Of a DNA stretch of 64,000 bases, positions 35,599 through 43,917 are shown in pieces. The notes below the pieces were generated by a model. That model saw only the letters and a list, made by a program, of their open reading frames with translations. It searched no databases and had not been told where the DNA came from. Each line of letters opens with the position of its first letter. Position 1 is the stretch's first letter. The translations under genes were made by a program, and so were the position numbers. Location of the stretch: NCBI GenBank assembly GCA_029706075.1, contig JAINUG010000039.1:5956001-6020000 (forward strand). The letters run 5' to 3'. Source of the DNA: Aldrovandia affinis. Taxonomy: Eukaryota; Chordata; Actinopteri; Notacanthiformes; Halosauridae.

Positions 35599-38500
35599 AA
35601 TGTTTGTGCATGTGTATGTATGTGTGTCTGGCTATCATGGCCACTAGGCCATTGAATCTCAAAAGAACAAAAACTCAACAGAAGCGCAGTCCTGATCGGC
35701 ATTCTCAGGTTCACATCAGTCTGACGGACCAAAAAGAATCACTAAGCAGCTTTAAAACTGAGTACAGCCAATTACAGTGCCCCAGTAATGCACAGCACTG
35801 AGAATACCACCATACAGAACAAAAGGGTTTTTAACACAACACTCTGTGGTATCTGCGCCATACATTTCTTAAAGCAAAAACAAAAACAAAAGAAAAAAGT
35901 TTGCTCAGCTCAGAATCATTTAATAATGTATGGGGTGTTGCAACTTAATCATCTGAGCCAAGAGCCAGAGGATCCTGGTGATATCATCAGAGGAGAGCGT
36001 CTTGGGAATTTTTATCGCCGGAAATGAGAAAGCTCTCTTCTGTTTGCTTACCTGCTGTGTGATTCCCCAGATTGCCTTTTACAGCTACACAGCTTCTCAG
36101 CTGGGGTGCAAAAAAATCTGAAGTAAAATGCAAATGAAGTAAACCATCTTCCCAGTGTTCACATTGAAATCAGCTCAGCAACAAGGGGCGATAGAACAGC
36201 GAAACAACGGAACGACAGCTGTTCTGGATCTGTTTGTGTGTGTGTGTGTGTGTGTGATGAAGCATCGGGAAGGGTGCGTGTGGCTATGCGTGTCTGTGTG
36301 CTTGTGTGCATGCATGTGGATGGGTCCTTAAGCATGTGTGTGGGGGGGGATTTGTTAGTAGATCCTGATGTTTGTGTGCTCCTGGTATGGGTGAGGCCAT
36401 TGCAGAGGTTCTGTGGGGAGAGGTGGAACTCTGTTACCCACATCTCACTATATTCATAGTTTTACAGTCACACTACTTCAGTGGGAAAATCAGTCACAAG
36501 GACACTGCACACTGCAGTTTGGGTTGTATGAGCTGAGTTGAATGCCACTCGGCAGTCATAACGCACCAAAATAAAATGTAGGAATGTCACGCCACATCTT
36601 TGATTGTGATGTTTGAAAAACAAAATTTTTCTGTGATTACGAGTCGCTATTTGCCACTAATTTAACCCTGAATGCATCGTTAGGTGTTTTTCTTGATTCA
36701 GTTGGGTGTTTTTCTCATTTTGCAATATCTTGTTTTGTAAACAGATCCCACACTTCACTGCTATAAAGTGCAGTTGGTTTAATGATTAATTAAAACTCAT
36801 TAGTCAAATTGGAATGAGAATGTCAAAGCTGATTTCCCTCTTAATGACATAAATATCCAAAATCCATTTACTGTTTCAGACCCCCCCTATGTTTCCCCCC
36901 TGGTAGAGAAACATGTCACCTTCAGAATTTCCATATGCTTCTGAAAGTTCTGAAAACATGCAGTATTACATGTTGAAATGAAAGCAGCAGAGCTTTTCCA
37001 TTCAAATCATTTTAGGTATCGGTTAATGCTGTATTTGAAATGAAAATGAGGCTGCTGTGCATGTGCGTACGATTTGAGTCCTTCCCCCTCTGCCTGCATT
37101 CAGTTAAAGCAGCTGACAGACCTGAAGCCTGAGTGCCTGAACTACATTGATAATATATCCACACTCAACTTTTTTCAGTCTATATGAGACTAAACCTTCA
37201 AACTTTTACTTTTGGTTATATGGTTGATGACAAATTTAACTCTAAACTGTCTCCACAAGTGTACAGATAGGAGTCAGGGTCAGTCAGGGACTTTATTTTC
37301 AGTAAGGCCTTGTTAAGAAAACAGAGGCTCTGATTTGAAGCTCCTCTCCAATGAACTTGTAGAATCATTTCTTGTACCATTTCACTGATGAAGGCCATAT
37401 ACCAAAATAGGCCTTGGGAGACAGGGTTTAAAAATAAAAAAAAGACATATGACAACTTGCAAAGCAATGTGCAGTGTGTTTGCTGATGAGCCTACCCATA
37501 TTGCAGTGGGGAGCTCTGTTGACCACCCCATCAACAATTTCATTTGATGAATCGCGATCTCTTAGAGACAAGTGCTCTAACAGCTAACCAATGAAAATTA
37601 CTTCAGAAATGAATTACTTCAGAAATGGAAGGTGAAAGCTATCACTCTTTTTTCAACTGATTTAATGACACAGAAGTCTGACGGCTTACCGTCTGAGAAT
37701 GAGACTAACCTCAATACTAACCTAAGAAAAACCACAGAGACACTGAGCGTAGTTCTTTCATGAATGTTACTGAATTCTTCTGATCGACAAACCCGTTTTT
37801 AACCTAAAGCCTGAATTAAGAGTTGCTGTTTGAAAGGGTTCAATTGTGTCCCCGGCCCCAGCAGAAAGGACGGAAGAAACACAGGAGCCGAGTGTCGGTA
37901 GAACCTGTTGGCTCACTGCGTGCATTTATTTTCCCGCTTCTCCCAGACGATGTGTCGTACGAGGTGCGGTGGTACCTGAACCGGGGCCTGGACAGCGCCA
38001 CCTTGCTGGCGACTGTGGACCGCTGGGGCGTGGTGCGGAAGGGGCTCCGGAACGGGAGCAGCGACTGCAGCGTGGAGCGTGTGGACGCGCGGACGTACGT
38101 GCTGAGCACGCACAACACGCAGGACAGCGACGCGGGCCAGTACTACTGCACCGCCACGCCCTGGACCCGCTCGCCCACCGGCGCCTGGACACGGGGTCGC
38201 GACCTCACCTCCGCCCGCATCCACCTCACCGTCAACTTTGCACGTGAGTATCTGCGCCTACCTCCACCTGAGAGCACTCTGGAGGGATATTATTTGACAC
38301 TGTAATTACCTCCATAGACTCTGTAGGGCAGGGGTGCCCAAGTTCGGTCCTGGAGAGCTACTGGGTGTGCAGGCTTTTGTTCCAGCCCTTCACTAACACA
38401 CCTGATTCCATTAATCACTTCACTAACACACCTGATTCCACGAATCAACTGCTCGTCAAGGCAATTAATGTTCAAATCAGGTGTGTTGGTGAAGGGCTGG

Positions 38501-38955
38501 AACAAAAGCCTGCACACCCAGTAGATCTCCAGGACCGAACTTGGGCACCCCTGCTGTAGGGTAATGACAGTTTAGTAAAGTGTAGTATGTTTGAAAGGAT
38601 TCTGGTCTACTATCGTGTGTGGAATTGATTGGATATTGTGTGTGTGCGTGTATGTATATTGTGTGCATGTGTGTCTGTGTGTATATTGTGTGTGCACGTA
38701 TGTGTGTATATTGTGTGCATGTGTGTATATGTGTGTGTGTCTGTGCATTTTGTGTGTGTGTGTCTGTGTTTATGATTATGTGTGTTTTCAGTGTGGGACA
38801 GTATGCAGCGCCCCCTGTTGTTTGGGGCGGGAGTGGCCCTGGCTGTGGGGCTGCTGTCCATCCTGCTGGGGCTGGTGTGCACCCGCTGCTGCTGCCGAAA
38901 GGCCCTGCAGACGCCACGCCCGCAGCACCCGCTCACTGACATGGAGATGGAGTGA
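14216..38955 (+). CDS. ptgfrn: Prostaglandin F2 receptor negative regulator (EWI-F, CD9P-1), 9 coding exons
   Basis: Spliced product of 872 aa from nine exons, all joined in phase 1. Domain order: signal peptide (about 1-20), six V-type Ig domains (exons 2, 3, 4, 5, 6, and 7+8), one transmembrane helix (about 826-847), and a 25-residue tail. Diagnostic stretches are RVVRV after the signal peptide, [13 protein letters not shown] and CSTPSTD in domain 1, DDPTEL-like GDPTEL in domain 4, and the terminal MEME; these match PTGFRN rather than IGSF3, IGSF8 or CD101. I recall human PTGFRN as 879 aa. Known role: a tetraspanin (CD9/CD81) partner at the plasma membrane that inhibits prostaglandin F2-alpha receptor binding and links to ERM proteins. 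Sequons include NAT (domains 2, 3), NLT (3), NVS and NGS (6). Oddities: EWS in place of the domain 2 EWI motif, no RGD in domain 6, and a GC-AG intron 7. Confidence 0.95.
15086..15190 (-). repeat. SINE fragment (family C, tRNA head with L2-like tail), minus strand
   Basis: The reverse complement carries GTAAGTCGCTTTGGATAAAA and GTCTGCTAAATGG, preceded by GGGTTCAATCCCCACTGGGG. Same family as 42443, 47289 and 50331. The tRNA-like head is truncated. Confidence 0.85.
15730..15850. repeat. GT/GA compound microsatellite
   Basis: About 14 GT units, then GAGAGA/CAGAGA, then interrupted GT. Confidence 0.9.
15866..16107 (+). repeat. tRNA-headed SINE (family D)
   Basis: Contains AGGGTTGAATCCCAGGCAAG (B-box-like), GTGCTGTTGTACCCT, CTTCAGTAAATATCCAG and an (ATA)n-rich tail. 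Related to the copies at 26086-26312 (minus) and 52374-52562. Confidence 0.75.
16249..16745. repeat. G-rich about 20-bp minisatellite in intron 1
   Basis: About 25 units of GTGTATTGAGAGGGGGGAGA with variable G-run length. The sense strand has many closely spaced runs of three to nine Gs. Confidence 0.95.
17215..17785. repeat. 28-34-bp minisatellite of splice-donor-like units in intron 1
   Basis: About 19 units, each containing TTAGCTGCAGGTGAGATATA or a variant. Almost every unit has CAG|GTGAGA or CAG|GTGAGG, a near-consensus 5' splice site, and also a CAGGTG E-box. Variants differ by an ACAGTAT insertion. Confidence 0.95.
18324..18377 (+). repeat. ptgfrn: (TG)n tract forming the exon 2 acceptor region
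   Basis: About 26 TG units ending five bases before the CAG of the exon 2 acceptor (TTGCAG, to 18382). There is no ordinary polypyrimidine tract between repeat and AG. Confidence 0.95.
18383..18748 (+). CDS. ptgfrn: ptgfrn exon 2: Ig domain 1
   Basis: Residues 16-138. V-type Ig fold: first Cys in [11 protein letters not shown], Trp in FDWKVL, second Cys in [13 protein letters not shown]. Phase 1 at both ends (acceptor TTGCAG, donor CTG|GTAGGG). This is the stretch most similar to human PTGFRN domain 1. Very GC-rich relative to its introns. Confidence 0.95.
18826..19085. repeat. 18-19-bp minisatellite
   Basis: About 13 units of ATTCATAACCCCTATCCCCTA with small variants. Confidence 0.95.
19100..19215. 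repeat. About 40-bp tandem repeat, three units
   Basis: Units start CTGTTTAACTTGCTCTAG and continue TTGTGGTTCAGTGGTAGCG. Followed by a short GAGCAGCA repeat. Confidence 0.9.
20063..20476 (+). CDS. ptgfrn: ptgfrn exon 3: Ig domain 2 (EWI-motif domain)
   Basis: Residues 138-276. First Cys in [10 protein letters not shown] (with NAT sequon), Trp in SLTWSVGS, second Cys in [10 protein letters not shown]. Phase 1 both ends (donor CACAG|GTAATG). The position of the subfamily-naming Glu-Trp-Ile motif reads Glu-Trp-Ser here. A Gly-rich insert ([15 protein letters not shown]) lies between strands. Confidence 0.95.
21285..21605 (+). repeat. tRNA-headed SINE (family B)
   Basis: B-box-like GGTTCGAGCCC, then CTCTGGCCGGAAGTCCCGCT, ACAATTGGCTATC and GGAGGAAGCGG, ending AAATTGGGAGAAAAACTGG. 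The same terminal block occurs at 46350 (minus) and 62527. Confidence 0.75.
22338..22542. repeat. CT and GA dinucleotide tracts
   Basis: (CT)n at 22338-22360 and (GA)n of about 16 units at 22512-22542, with a shorter GA run near 22398. Confidence 0.9.
22990..23215. repeat. Degenerate about 50-bp tandem repeat upstream of exon 4
   Basis: Four diverged units sharing CAGTGATAAATCTCTCCTGG and TTTGGGGATAATC. The last unit ends within 25 bases of the exon 4 acceptor. Confidence 0.75.
23236..23628 (+). CDS. ptgfrn: ptgfrn exon 4: Ig domain 3
   Basis: Residues 276-407. First Cys in [11 protein letters not shown] (NLT sequon), Trp in EVTWLLNPA, second Cys in [14 protein letters not shown] second sequon, NAT, is in EEANATLSV. 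Acceptor TTTTTACAG, donor AAAG|GTGAGA; phase 1 both ends. Confidence 0.95.
23727..24018 (+). mobile_element. MITE-like TIR element, copy 1 (unnamed family)
   Basis: The 5' end reads TGACCACAGATTCTTTAGAC then CACCAGATACTC; the 3' end is its imperfect reverse complement (GAATATCTGGTGAGTC... GATCTGTCGTAAGTCA). The interior shares GTGTGACCAAGAACAATACT and GGACATTCTG with the inverted copy at 24830-25090. No coding capacity. Confidence 0.7.
24070..24225. repeat. About 27-bp minisatellite
   Basis: About six diverged units of the type GAGGGTGAGCTGATGGGAC. Confidence 0.8.
24465..24733. mobile_element. hAT-type MITE with 8-bp TSD
   Basis: Inverted ends CAGGGGTTCCCAAACTT and CAATTTTGGAACCGCTG, flanked by CTTTAAAA (24457-24464) and CTTTAAAG (24734-24741), an 8-bp duplication with one mismatch. 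269 bp, no coding capacity. Confidence 0.85.
24830..25090 (-). mobile_element. MITE-like TIR element, copy 2 (inverted)
   Basis: The reverse complement begins GGTCACAGATTCTTTAGACC, then ACCAGATACTC, has the interior blocks GTGACCAAGTACAATACTGT and AATGGACATTCT, and AGAACCTCCTGTTGTTAAGA near the far end, in the same order as copy 1. Opposite orientation to copy 1, about 0.8 kb away. Confidence 0.7.
25150..25525. repeat. About 32-bp GC-box minisatellite in intron 4
   Basis: About 11 units of the type AAGGGCGGGGCTTAATGAAC plus TGTGCAGTGACT. Most units carry GGGCGGGGC or GGGTGGGGC, an Sp1/KLF-type box. Confidence 0.95.
26086..26312 (-). repeat. tRNA-headed SINE (family D), minus strand
   Basis: The reverse complement carries GTAGTATAATGGTTAGGGAA (A-box-like), GGGTCGATTCCTAGGTGGGG (B-box-like), CACTGCTGTTGTACCCTTGA and GCAAGGTACTTAACC. 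Confidence 0.85.
27240..27425. repeat. About 50-bp degenerate tandem repeat
   Basis: Four units sharing CAGCCCGGAATCTTAGTCAC and GTGACAGCTGTCAGC. Confidence 0.8.
27536..27610. repeat. 31-bp repeat, about 2.5 units
   Basis: Units of CCATGGCAACAGCAGAGG followed by GGGGCTG. CCATGGCAAC resembles an RFX/X-box half-site. Confidence 0.8.
28016..28082. repeat. (GAGT)n/(GT)n microsatellite
   Basis: GAGT tetranucleotide units followed by GT units. Confidence 0.9.
28903..29331 (+). CDS. ptgfrn: ptgfrn exon 5: Ig domain 4
   Basis: Residues 407-550. Starts [10 protein letters not shown], then [12 protein letters not shown] (first Cys; human counterpart DDPTELACRV), Trp in GVSWLYAEA, second Cys in [10 protein letters not shown]. 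Acceptor CATTGCAG, donor CCAAAA|GTAAGC. Extremely GC-rich with Gly-rich loops. Confidence 0.95.
29332..30613 (+). other. ptgfrn: ptgfrn intron 5 (1.3 kb)
   Basis: GT-AG intron with a long interrupted (GT)n region at 29905-30140. Acceptor CTTGGCAG. No other feature seen. Confidence 0.9.
29905..30140. repeat. Interrupted (GT)n microsatellite
   Basis: Three GT runs (the longest about 26 units near 29908-29960) separated by GAGT-type interruptions. Confidence 0.95.
30614..31015 (+). CDS. ptgfrn: ptgfrn exon 6: Ig domain 5
   Basis: Residues 550-684. First Cys in [11 protein letters not shown] (human FEMTCKVSSKN), then VVIQMEE, VVLEKT-like [16 protein letters not shown] (human VVLEKVQEDEFRYRMY), second Cys in [10 protein letters not shown]. 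Donor ACACAG|GTAATA. Confidence 0.96.
31101..31471 (+). repeat. Full-length tRNA-type SINE (family A) with 13-bp TSD
   Basis: Starts GGCGGCACGGTGGTGCAGTG; the tail is (GATGA)n/(GA)n. Target duplications ATAGTAATTATGA at 31088-31100 and 31472-31484. The B-box region is altered by a GGGGGCC triplication. Confidence 0.95.
31714..31915. repeat. Interrupted (GT)n microsatellite
   Basis: Four GT runs with GC and AT interruptions. Confidence 0.95.
32342..32449 (+). CDS. ptgfrn: ptgfrn exon 7: first part of Ig domain 6
   Basis: Residues 684-720. Starts [15 protein letters not shown] (human GPIFNASVHSDTPSV), with an NVS sequon and the first Cys of the domain in KMQCVVAV. Ends CCCAG|GCAAGT, a GC-type donor. 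Joining base 32449 to 37947 gives [13 protein letters not shown], matching human DPDDMAFDVSWF. The nearby GT at 32454 would shift the frame. The human RGD in this segment is replaced by SPWET. Confidence 0.92.
33229..33313. repeat. (GT)n microsatellite
   Basis: A nearly pure run of about 40 GT units followed by (GA)n. Confidence 0.95.
33934..33973 (+). repeat. Family C SINE tail fragment
   Basis: Contains TTGTAAGTCGCTCTGGATAA and GCATCTGCTAA, the conserved tail of the family C SINE; no head. Confidence 0.75.
35178..35596. repeat. Two GT-rich tracts
   Basis: Interrupted GT/GA at 35178-35345 and a pure (GT)n of about 30 units at 35536-35596. Confidence 0.9.
37947..38243 (+). CDS. ptgfrn: ptgfrn exon 8: second part of Ig domain 6
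   Basis: Residues 720-819. Trp in EVRWYLNRG, then [11 protein letters not shown] (human LDRKGIVTTS), NGS sequon in [12 protein letters not shown], second Cys in [18 protein letters not shown] (human NYYCSVTPWVKSPTGSW). Donor GCAC|GTGAGT. Carries one extra Cys (SSDCS). Confidence 0.95.
38244..38791 (+). other. ptgfrn: ptgfrn intron 8 (0.55 kb)
   Basis: GT-AG intron almost filled by a hAT-type MITE (38329-38553) and an interrupted GT tract (38637-38780). Acceptor TGTTTTCAG. Confidence 0.92.
38329..38553. mobile_element. Palindromic hAT-type MITE with 8-bp TSD
   Basis: A 225-bp element with long inverted ends (CAGGGGTGCCCAAGTTCGGT at the 5' end and its complement at the 3' end) extending through the ACTGGGTGTGCAGGC blocks. 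Exact target duplication CTGTAGGG at 38321-38328 and 38554-38561. It has an internal direct repeat of CACTTCACTAACACACCTGA. Confidence 0.95.
38792..38955 (+). CDS. ptgfrn: ptgfrn exon 9: transmembrane helix and cytoplasmic tail
   Basis: Residues 819-872 plus TGA at 38953-38955. Transmembrane segment [20 protein letters not shown] (826-845) then [13 protein letters not shown]. Cys 848 and 851-853 sit at the membrane edge, where EWI proteins are palmitoylated. The tail ends TDMEME (human SMEMD) but has fewer basic residues than I recall for the human tail. Confidence 0.95.
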
Positions 38956-40219
38956 CCCAGGCGCCATGGCAACCAACCAACCCCCCCCCACCGTCCCAGG
39001 ACAAATCGGCTCTCAGGTTGCCATGTGCCAGTGCCACCGCGCCGAGGGGGTTTGGGGTGGGGGCATGGGGCCAAGGAAATGGCCACTGAAGTAGAGACTC
39101 TATCAAGGCCTGACGCTCCAGCCTCACCCCAGGACCAGCCCTCTGCAGGGCCAACGCCTGTTTCACACACAACTCTGTTCTTAAACAAAAACACAAACAG
39201 ACATGTTAATACAGCAGAGTTTGACTTAAAGGCCCTGCGTGTGAGAGGAGAGAGTGTGAGTGAGTGAGAGAGTGAGCGAGAGTGAGTGTGAGTGTGACAG
39301 AAAGGCTCTGTTTCCTTGACCTATTCCAGTCCTTCAATCTTTGGGGGATTTTAGGAGCTGGGTGGCACTGCAGTGGAGCCTCAGGACGATGGAAATCTGT
39401 GGTGCAACCCCCCACCCCCTTCCCCTTGGCACGCCGTCCTGCCCCTACTTTGCCCCTTAGCCACGCCTCCCTGTCCCCGCCCCTGCTATGGCCACACCTG
39501 CTGAAATCAAGCTTGGCTGAAAGCTCGCCTCACCTCACCTCTCCTCAGATCGGATTGGCCGGTTTGGTGCAAACTTCTCACCGCGCATTACTGTGGAGCC
39601 TCAGGTCATGCTGCTGGGCTCACCACGCCCATTTAAATCCTGCCACGCCCCTTTTAGTAATACCACACAAGCTTCAGACACCTGTTTTAGTCAAACCAAA
39701 CCAATTGTTATTGAAGCAAAACCCATTTTAGCCGTGCCACGCCTGTTTTGACCGAAACACCTGTTTTTGTCAACTGTCACACATTTTGAATCCAGGAGGG
39801 GATGGAGTTGAGACTTCCTGTCTGTGGTCCTATCAGGTGACTGCAATCAGCATCAGTACAAATTCAGCCCCATATATGGTGTTTTTAAAAGGGGACAAAG
39901 AGGGGGCGGAGGACAGAGACCTCTGCTCCTGTGGACAGAGACCGAATCTTGACAGCATAGACTGGTTCTCCTCCAATGCCCGTGAGCCAAAGGAGATTGT
40001 AGGATTTTATTTTTGTCCTAGTGTGTTTATTTTAGTTGAATGTTTTTTATCATTTTAAAATATGAGTCTATTTTATAGATACTGTATGTTGAACAAACAA
40101 TGTGTCTTGATATGAATTCTGTACAATGTGAGTTTGTGTGAATTGCAAGGAAGAAGTTAGGATTTCTGTGTTTCAGTGACATTCAGGTCCTGAAATGAAA
40201 AATGAAACTCCGGAATAAA
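38956..40219 (+). other. ptgfrn: ptgfrn 3' UTR (inferred)
   Basis: From the stop codon to the first AATAAA with a plausible downstream GT-rich element. Contains GA/GT-rich sequence near 39240-39300. No other gene seen. Confidence 0.55.
40214..40219 (+). terminator. ptgfrn: Candidate polyadenylation signal of ptgfrn
   Basis: AATAAA followed within about 15-30 bases by TGTTGTTGCCTG, a GT-rich downstream element. Gives a 3' UTR of about 1.3 kb. Other weaker sites are possible. Confidence 0.55.
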
Positions 40220-40529
40220 TGTTTCACAACCTGTTGTTGCCTGATGGTGAGATTTGTCGGAGCCCAGGGGATGTTGGCTTAATGAGTTGTGTTGGTCAGG
40301 ACGGTGCCTGAAAGAGCTGTGTGTTCCCAACGCAAAGCTGAAGCAGCTGTTGGAACAGCTGTTTAGAAGAAGAAACAAACAGAAGCAAGAGTGAGTGCAG
40401 CTCTCTCGCCTGTCGGCCTCACAGCTTTCCGGCCAACTTGGAATCCAGCTCCGTGTCAACGGGAGGTCCACAGCTCTGTAACCTTGTTCTTGGACTAACT
40501 TTTAAAATACATCTTCAGACCAAATAACT

Positions 40530-40845
40530 TGGCTAACCATCTCAGCCCAGGTTAATATAGCTAACCACCTCAGGCCAGGTTAGCACAGCTAACCAGCTCA
40601 GACCAGGTTAGCACAGCTAACCACCTCAGACCAGGTTAGTAAAGATAACCGCCTTAGACCAGGATAATATAGCTAACCACCTCAGACCAGGTTAGTACAG
40701 CTAACCACCTCAGACCAGGTTCGTACAGCTAACCACCTCAGACCAGGTTAGTACAGCTAACCACCTCAGACCAGGTTAATACAGATAACCGCCTTAGACC
40801 AGGATAATATAGCTAACCACCTCAGACCAGGTTCGTACAGCTAAT
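40530..40845. repeat. About 28-bp minisatellite downstream of ptgfrn
   Basis: About 11 units of CAGACCAGGTTAGTACAGCT plus AACCACCT, with TAAT and TTCGT variants. Some units pair into a higher-order pattern (the GCCTTAGACC variant recurs). Confidence 0.95.
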
Positions 40846-42211
40846 AAGTCCAGGTCCCTCTCTGAGCTGGTACCCAGGACCCTCGTTAGCACAGCCCTGT
40901 TTCATAACCAGTGTGTTGTGCAGCAGTGCAGTAGATGATGGTGGACGGATGTGACAAACAAAACTCCCATCATTCTCTGCAGCCATAGAGGAAGTGCACA
41001 GGGTAGGAGGAGAACAGGGATGTGCGTGTTCCGTCGGTCGCTGAAGACATTCAGCCGAGATTCAAGGGGAACTGGTAAAACCGAGCAGCTTCAACTGCAG
41101 TCCTGGCATGGTCGTGTGGCTCGTACACTCACGACCACCATTTTCTTGTTGCCAATGTACTGAATGCTTAATTGAGACCGGTCGTGTAGCCAGCGCTGTG
41201 AACGGCACGCGAGTGTGTGTACCAGCACAGAGCTGTGAGAGAGTGTGATATTGGAGTTGAGAGCCGAGTTAATGGAGCTTGTGGCTCTAGTTTACTAATG
41301 CATTCGTAGTCAATTCATCCATATCTAATTCCTCCACCGGAGTGAGATGACGGGAGATGGTCTCATGTTCACTATACATGCAGCTTCCTCCTAAGAGGGC
41401 TTTAATGTTTCTAACACAGCTTCCTTCTGCAGCTGATAGTACATGTGAAACATTCAGTGTTTTTATATCCTCGTTGCTTTTGGCTTTCAGCAGAAGAGAT
41501 GGGCAGTGCATAGAGTGTGTTCTGCAACTAGGCCAGTGGGTGCTTGTCTCTCTTCTACTGTAGATGTTAAACTTAATTGGAGCTCTTTTGTATTGTGTTG
41601 CGAGAGAGACCAGGTCAGGAATCCAGCAGGGGGGAACCGTCAACACTCCGTCCTCGCCGTGGAAACCGGGTAAACACCCTGGCTGTGGAATGCCCCTTCT
41701 CCTGCCCCCTCTCCTGCCCCTGCACCTGCCCCCTCTATACGTGTTCTGTACAGCCCTACACACGTTTGGTTATTGGTTAGCACTGTTGATGCGACCATAA
41801 GCAGCATGCACATGCCACCCAGAGCTACACTGACTGTGCATACATTGTCCTATTTGTACACCACATTTTTATTGATTTGTCTAACTACAATGCATCAATT
41901 GTGTCCCGCCATTGCGTTACACATTGCGCCTGGTCCCCTGTAATAATAATAAAAACCTGTCGAGCGTGTCTCTGAGATGGTGCCTCGGGCCAGGCAGCAT
42001 GTGATTTGCCTGCCTATTGGGTTACCCTGGGCGATCTTTAGGGAGCGCGGATGGGAGTGGAGAATTCCCAATAAGCGGCGTGACGAGGACTCGAGACAGT
42101 CGGCATACAGCGCTGAGTCAATGTTTGAACTGGTGGCCAGCGATATGGGAGCGGGTAAGGAGACTGGATAAAGATCAGCAGAGAGGAAGCAGGAGACGCA
42201 TTGACACAGCC
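40846..42211. other. Intergenic, no gene seen
   Basis: A short CCTGCCCC repeat near 41700-41735 is the only structure noted. Confidence 0.5.
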
Positions 42212-42386
42212 TGGGATGAATCTAACATAGCCTGTGATTAGTACGACACGGCCAGGGATTCATCTAACGCTGTGCGGCCTGTCGTGTTTGTGTTCAGACG
42301 GGATTAATCTAACATAGCCTGTGATTAGTACGACACGGCCAGGCATTAATCTAACGCTGTGCGGCCTGTCATGTTTGTGTTCAGAT
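42212..42386. repeat. 88-bp direct tandem duplication
   Basis: Two nearly identical units, each containing AATCTAACATAGCCTGTGAT and ACGCTGTGCGGCCTGTC. Confidence 0.95.
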
Positions 42387-42442
42387 GCCACCCATATTGT
42401 TAAATTGTTGTAATGAGAATTTGTATTCATTTATATATATGT

Positions 42443-42582
42443 ATGCCATCTATCCAAAGCAACTTAAAGTAGTGCATGCATACTTAATTTTCCCCCCAGT
42501 ATATGTGGTCCCAGTGGGAATTGAACCCACCACCTAAGCTTTGCCAACGCCGTGCTCTACCAACTGAGCGACACAACCACAA
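42443..42582 (-). repeat. tRNA-headed SINE (family C), minus strand
   Basis: The reverse complement begins GTTGTGTCGCTCAGTTGGTA, GAGCACGGCGTTGGCAA, GGTTCAATTCCCACTGGGAC and ends in the AAGTTGCTTTGGATAGATGG tail. Confidence 0.88.
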
Positions 42583-43917
42583 TTTCCTTCATATTTAGTC
42601 CTGTTCTCCTCCAGTGTGCAATCTATCTGCATCTTTATCAGTCTTCAAGGCAAATTATTGGAGGGTAACATGCTTCTGGGTAATATCGACGCATAACTAT
42701 TTAATCGTTGAATAATGGTTATCAATAATCGTTAATATTTGACCATTCCTATTTGTGATGAGACTGAGTTGTGGGTTGTGTAGTGGACAGTTAAAATGAC
42801 CTGCCGACATCCATGGAAATGGTAGTTGGGGTCTCTCAGTTCACTGCTTTATCAGGCCCAAACCGTGATAGTAATGTTCTCACAATGTTGAGGTAACAGT
42901 GTAGACATGGTGGAGAGACGTTGTATTAAGAGTATGCGTCTGGTCAACCCAGAGAACCATTGGCCCGCTGTATAAGAGGTAGAGTTGTCTCTGTGAAAAG
43001 TGATTTATTACACAGTGGATTAAGGGAGAACTTGTCTCTCTGGAGTGGACGTGTGATGGAACGTTTATGGACAAAGTGCCCCAGTTAATTTTGCCTCCTG
43101 CCCTGTGTGTGCATTCTGCTCCACACTGGGTATTCTCAGTGTACGATTTTACAATGTCTGTCACGGGCCTGACTGGCGCTCAGGAATGCCAGGTGTTCAC
43201 CTCAGCCCACACAGGGACATGCACACTGGTCAGGAGGTGAAAATGTGACATGTTTAATCTGCTCAGCCACCAGCAGGGGGCAGCAGAGACTGTTCCAAAG
43301 CCAGCCTGAGCCCAAGAAACAAGAAGCAACCACCGTGTGAGGGGTTAATGAACGATGAGTCCAATGTAATCCCACTGTGACCCCGCTGTGACTCCACTCG
43401 GATCCCACTGTGACTCCACTGACGCCTCTCTGAGCGCACTGGGACTCCGAACCCGCTCTGACCTTGCTGTGACTTTGCTTTGTCCCCACTCTGACCCCAC
43501 GGTGACCCTGTTCTGACCCCACGGTGACCCTGTTCTGATTAGGGCTGATAAACGAACACTGCTGAATTTTAATGTGAGAGCTCACACCGATTCCAGCCTG
43601 AGAGAGGCTGGCAGAGCCATCAACAAACACAGAGACTGATTAACAGAACCAGAGTCTAACAGCGTCGGAGTCTAATACCGATTTTGCACTGGCATATTCA
43701 ACCCAAGCTGGAACTGCACTGGCTCAATTTACAGAGCTTTTGCACTTGTTCAAATTCGAGCCGGGTTGGTGAGATCTGATCCACGATTCTAATTGAGCTG
43801 GGAGAGCAGCAGTGACATCCACGATGGTTTGTTTGCATGTCATTCACTTCACAGGAATCTGGAAAGGAAACTTAAGGAAGTTTCCTAATGACTTGCTAGC
43901 TAGCTAATTATTAGCTA
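42583..43917. other. Intergenic; GTGACCCC-type degenerate repeat
   Basis: Low-complexity repeats of CCACTGTGACTCC and CTGACCCCACGGTGACCCTG at 43370-43540. No gene seen. Confidence 0.6.

Larger units (their letters stand above)
32450..37946 (+). other. ptgfrn: ptgfrn intron 7 (5.5 kb, GC-AG)
   Basis: Donor AG|GCAAGT matches the recognised GC-AG class, whose flanking bases compensate for the C. Acceptor CCCGCTTCTCCCAG. The interior has a (GT)n tract of about 42 units (33229-33313), a SINE tail fragment (33934), GT-rich stretches (35178-35330, 35536-35596) and otherwise unremarkable AT-rich DNA. Confidence 0.9.
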
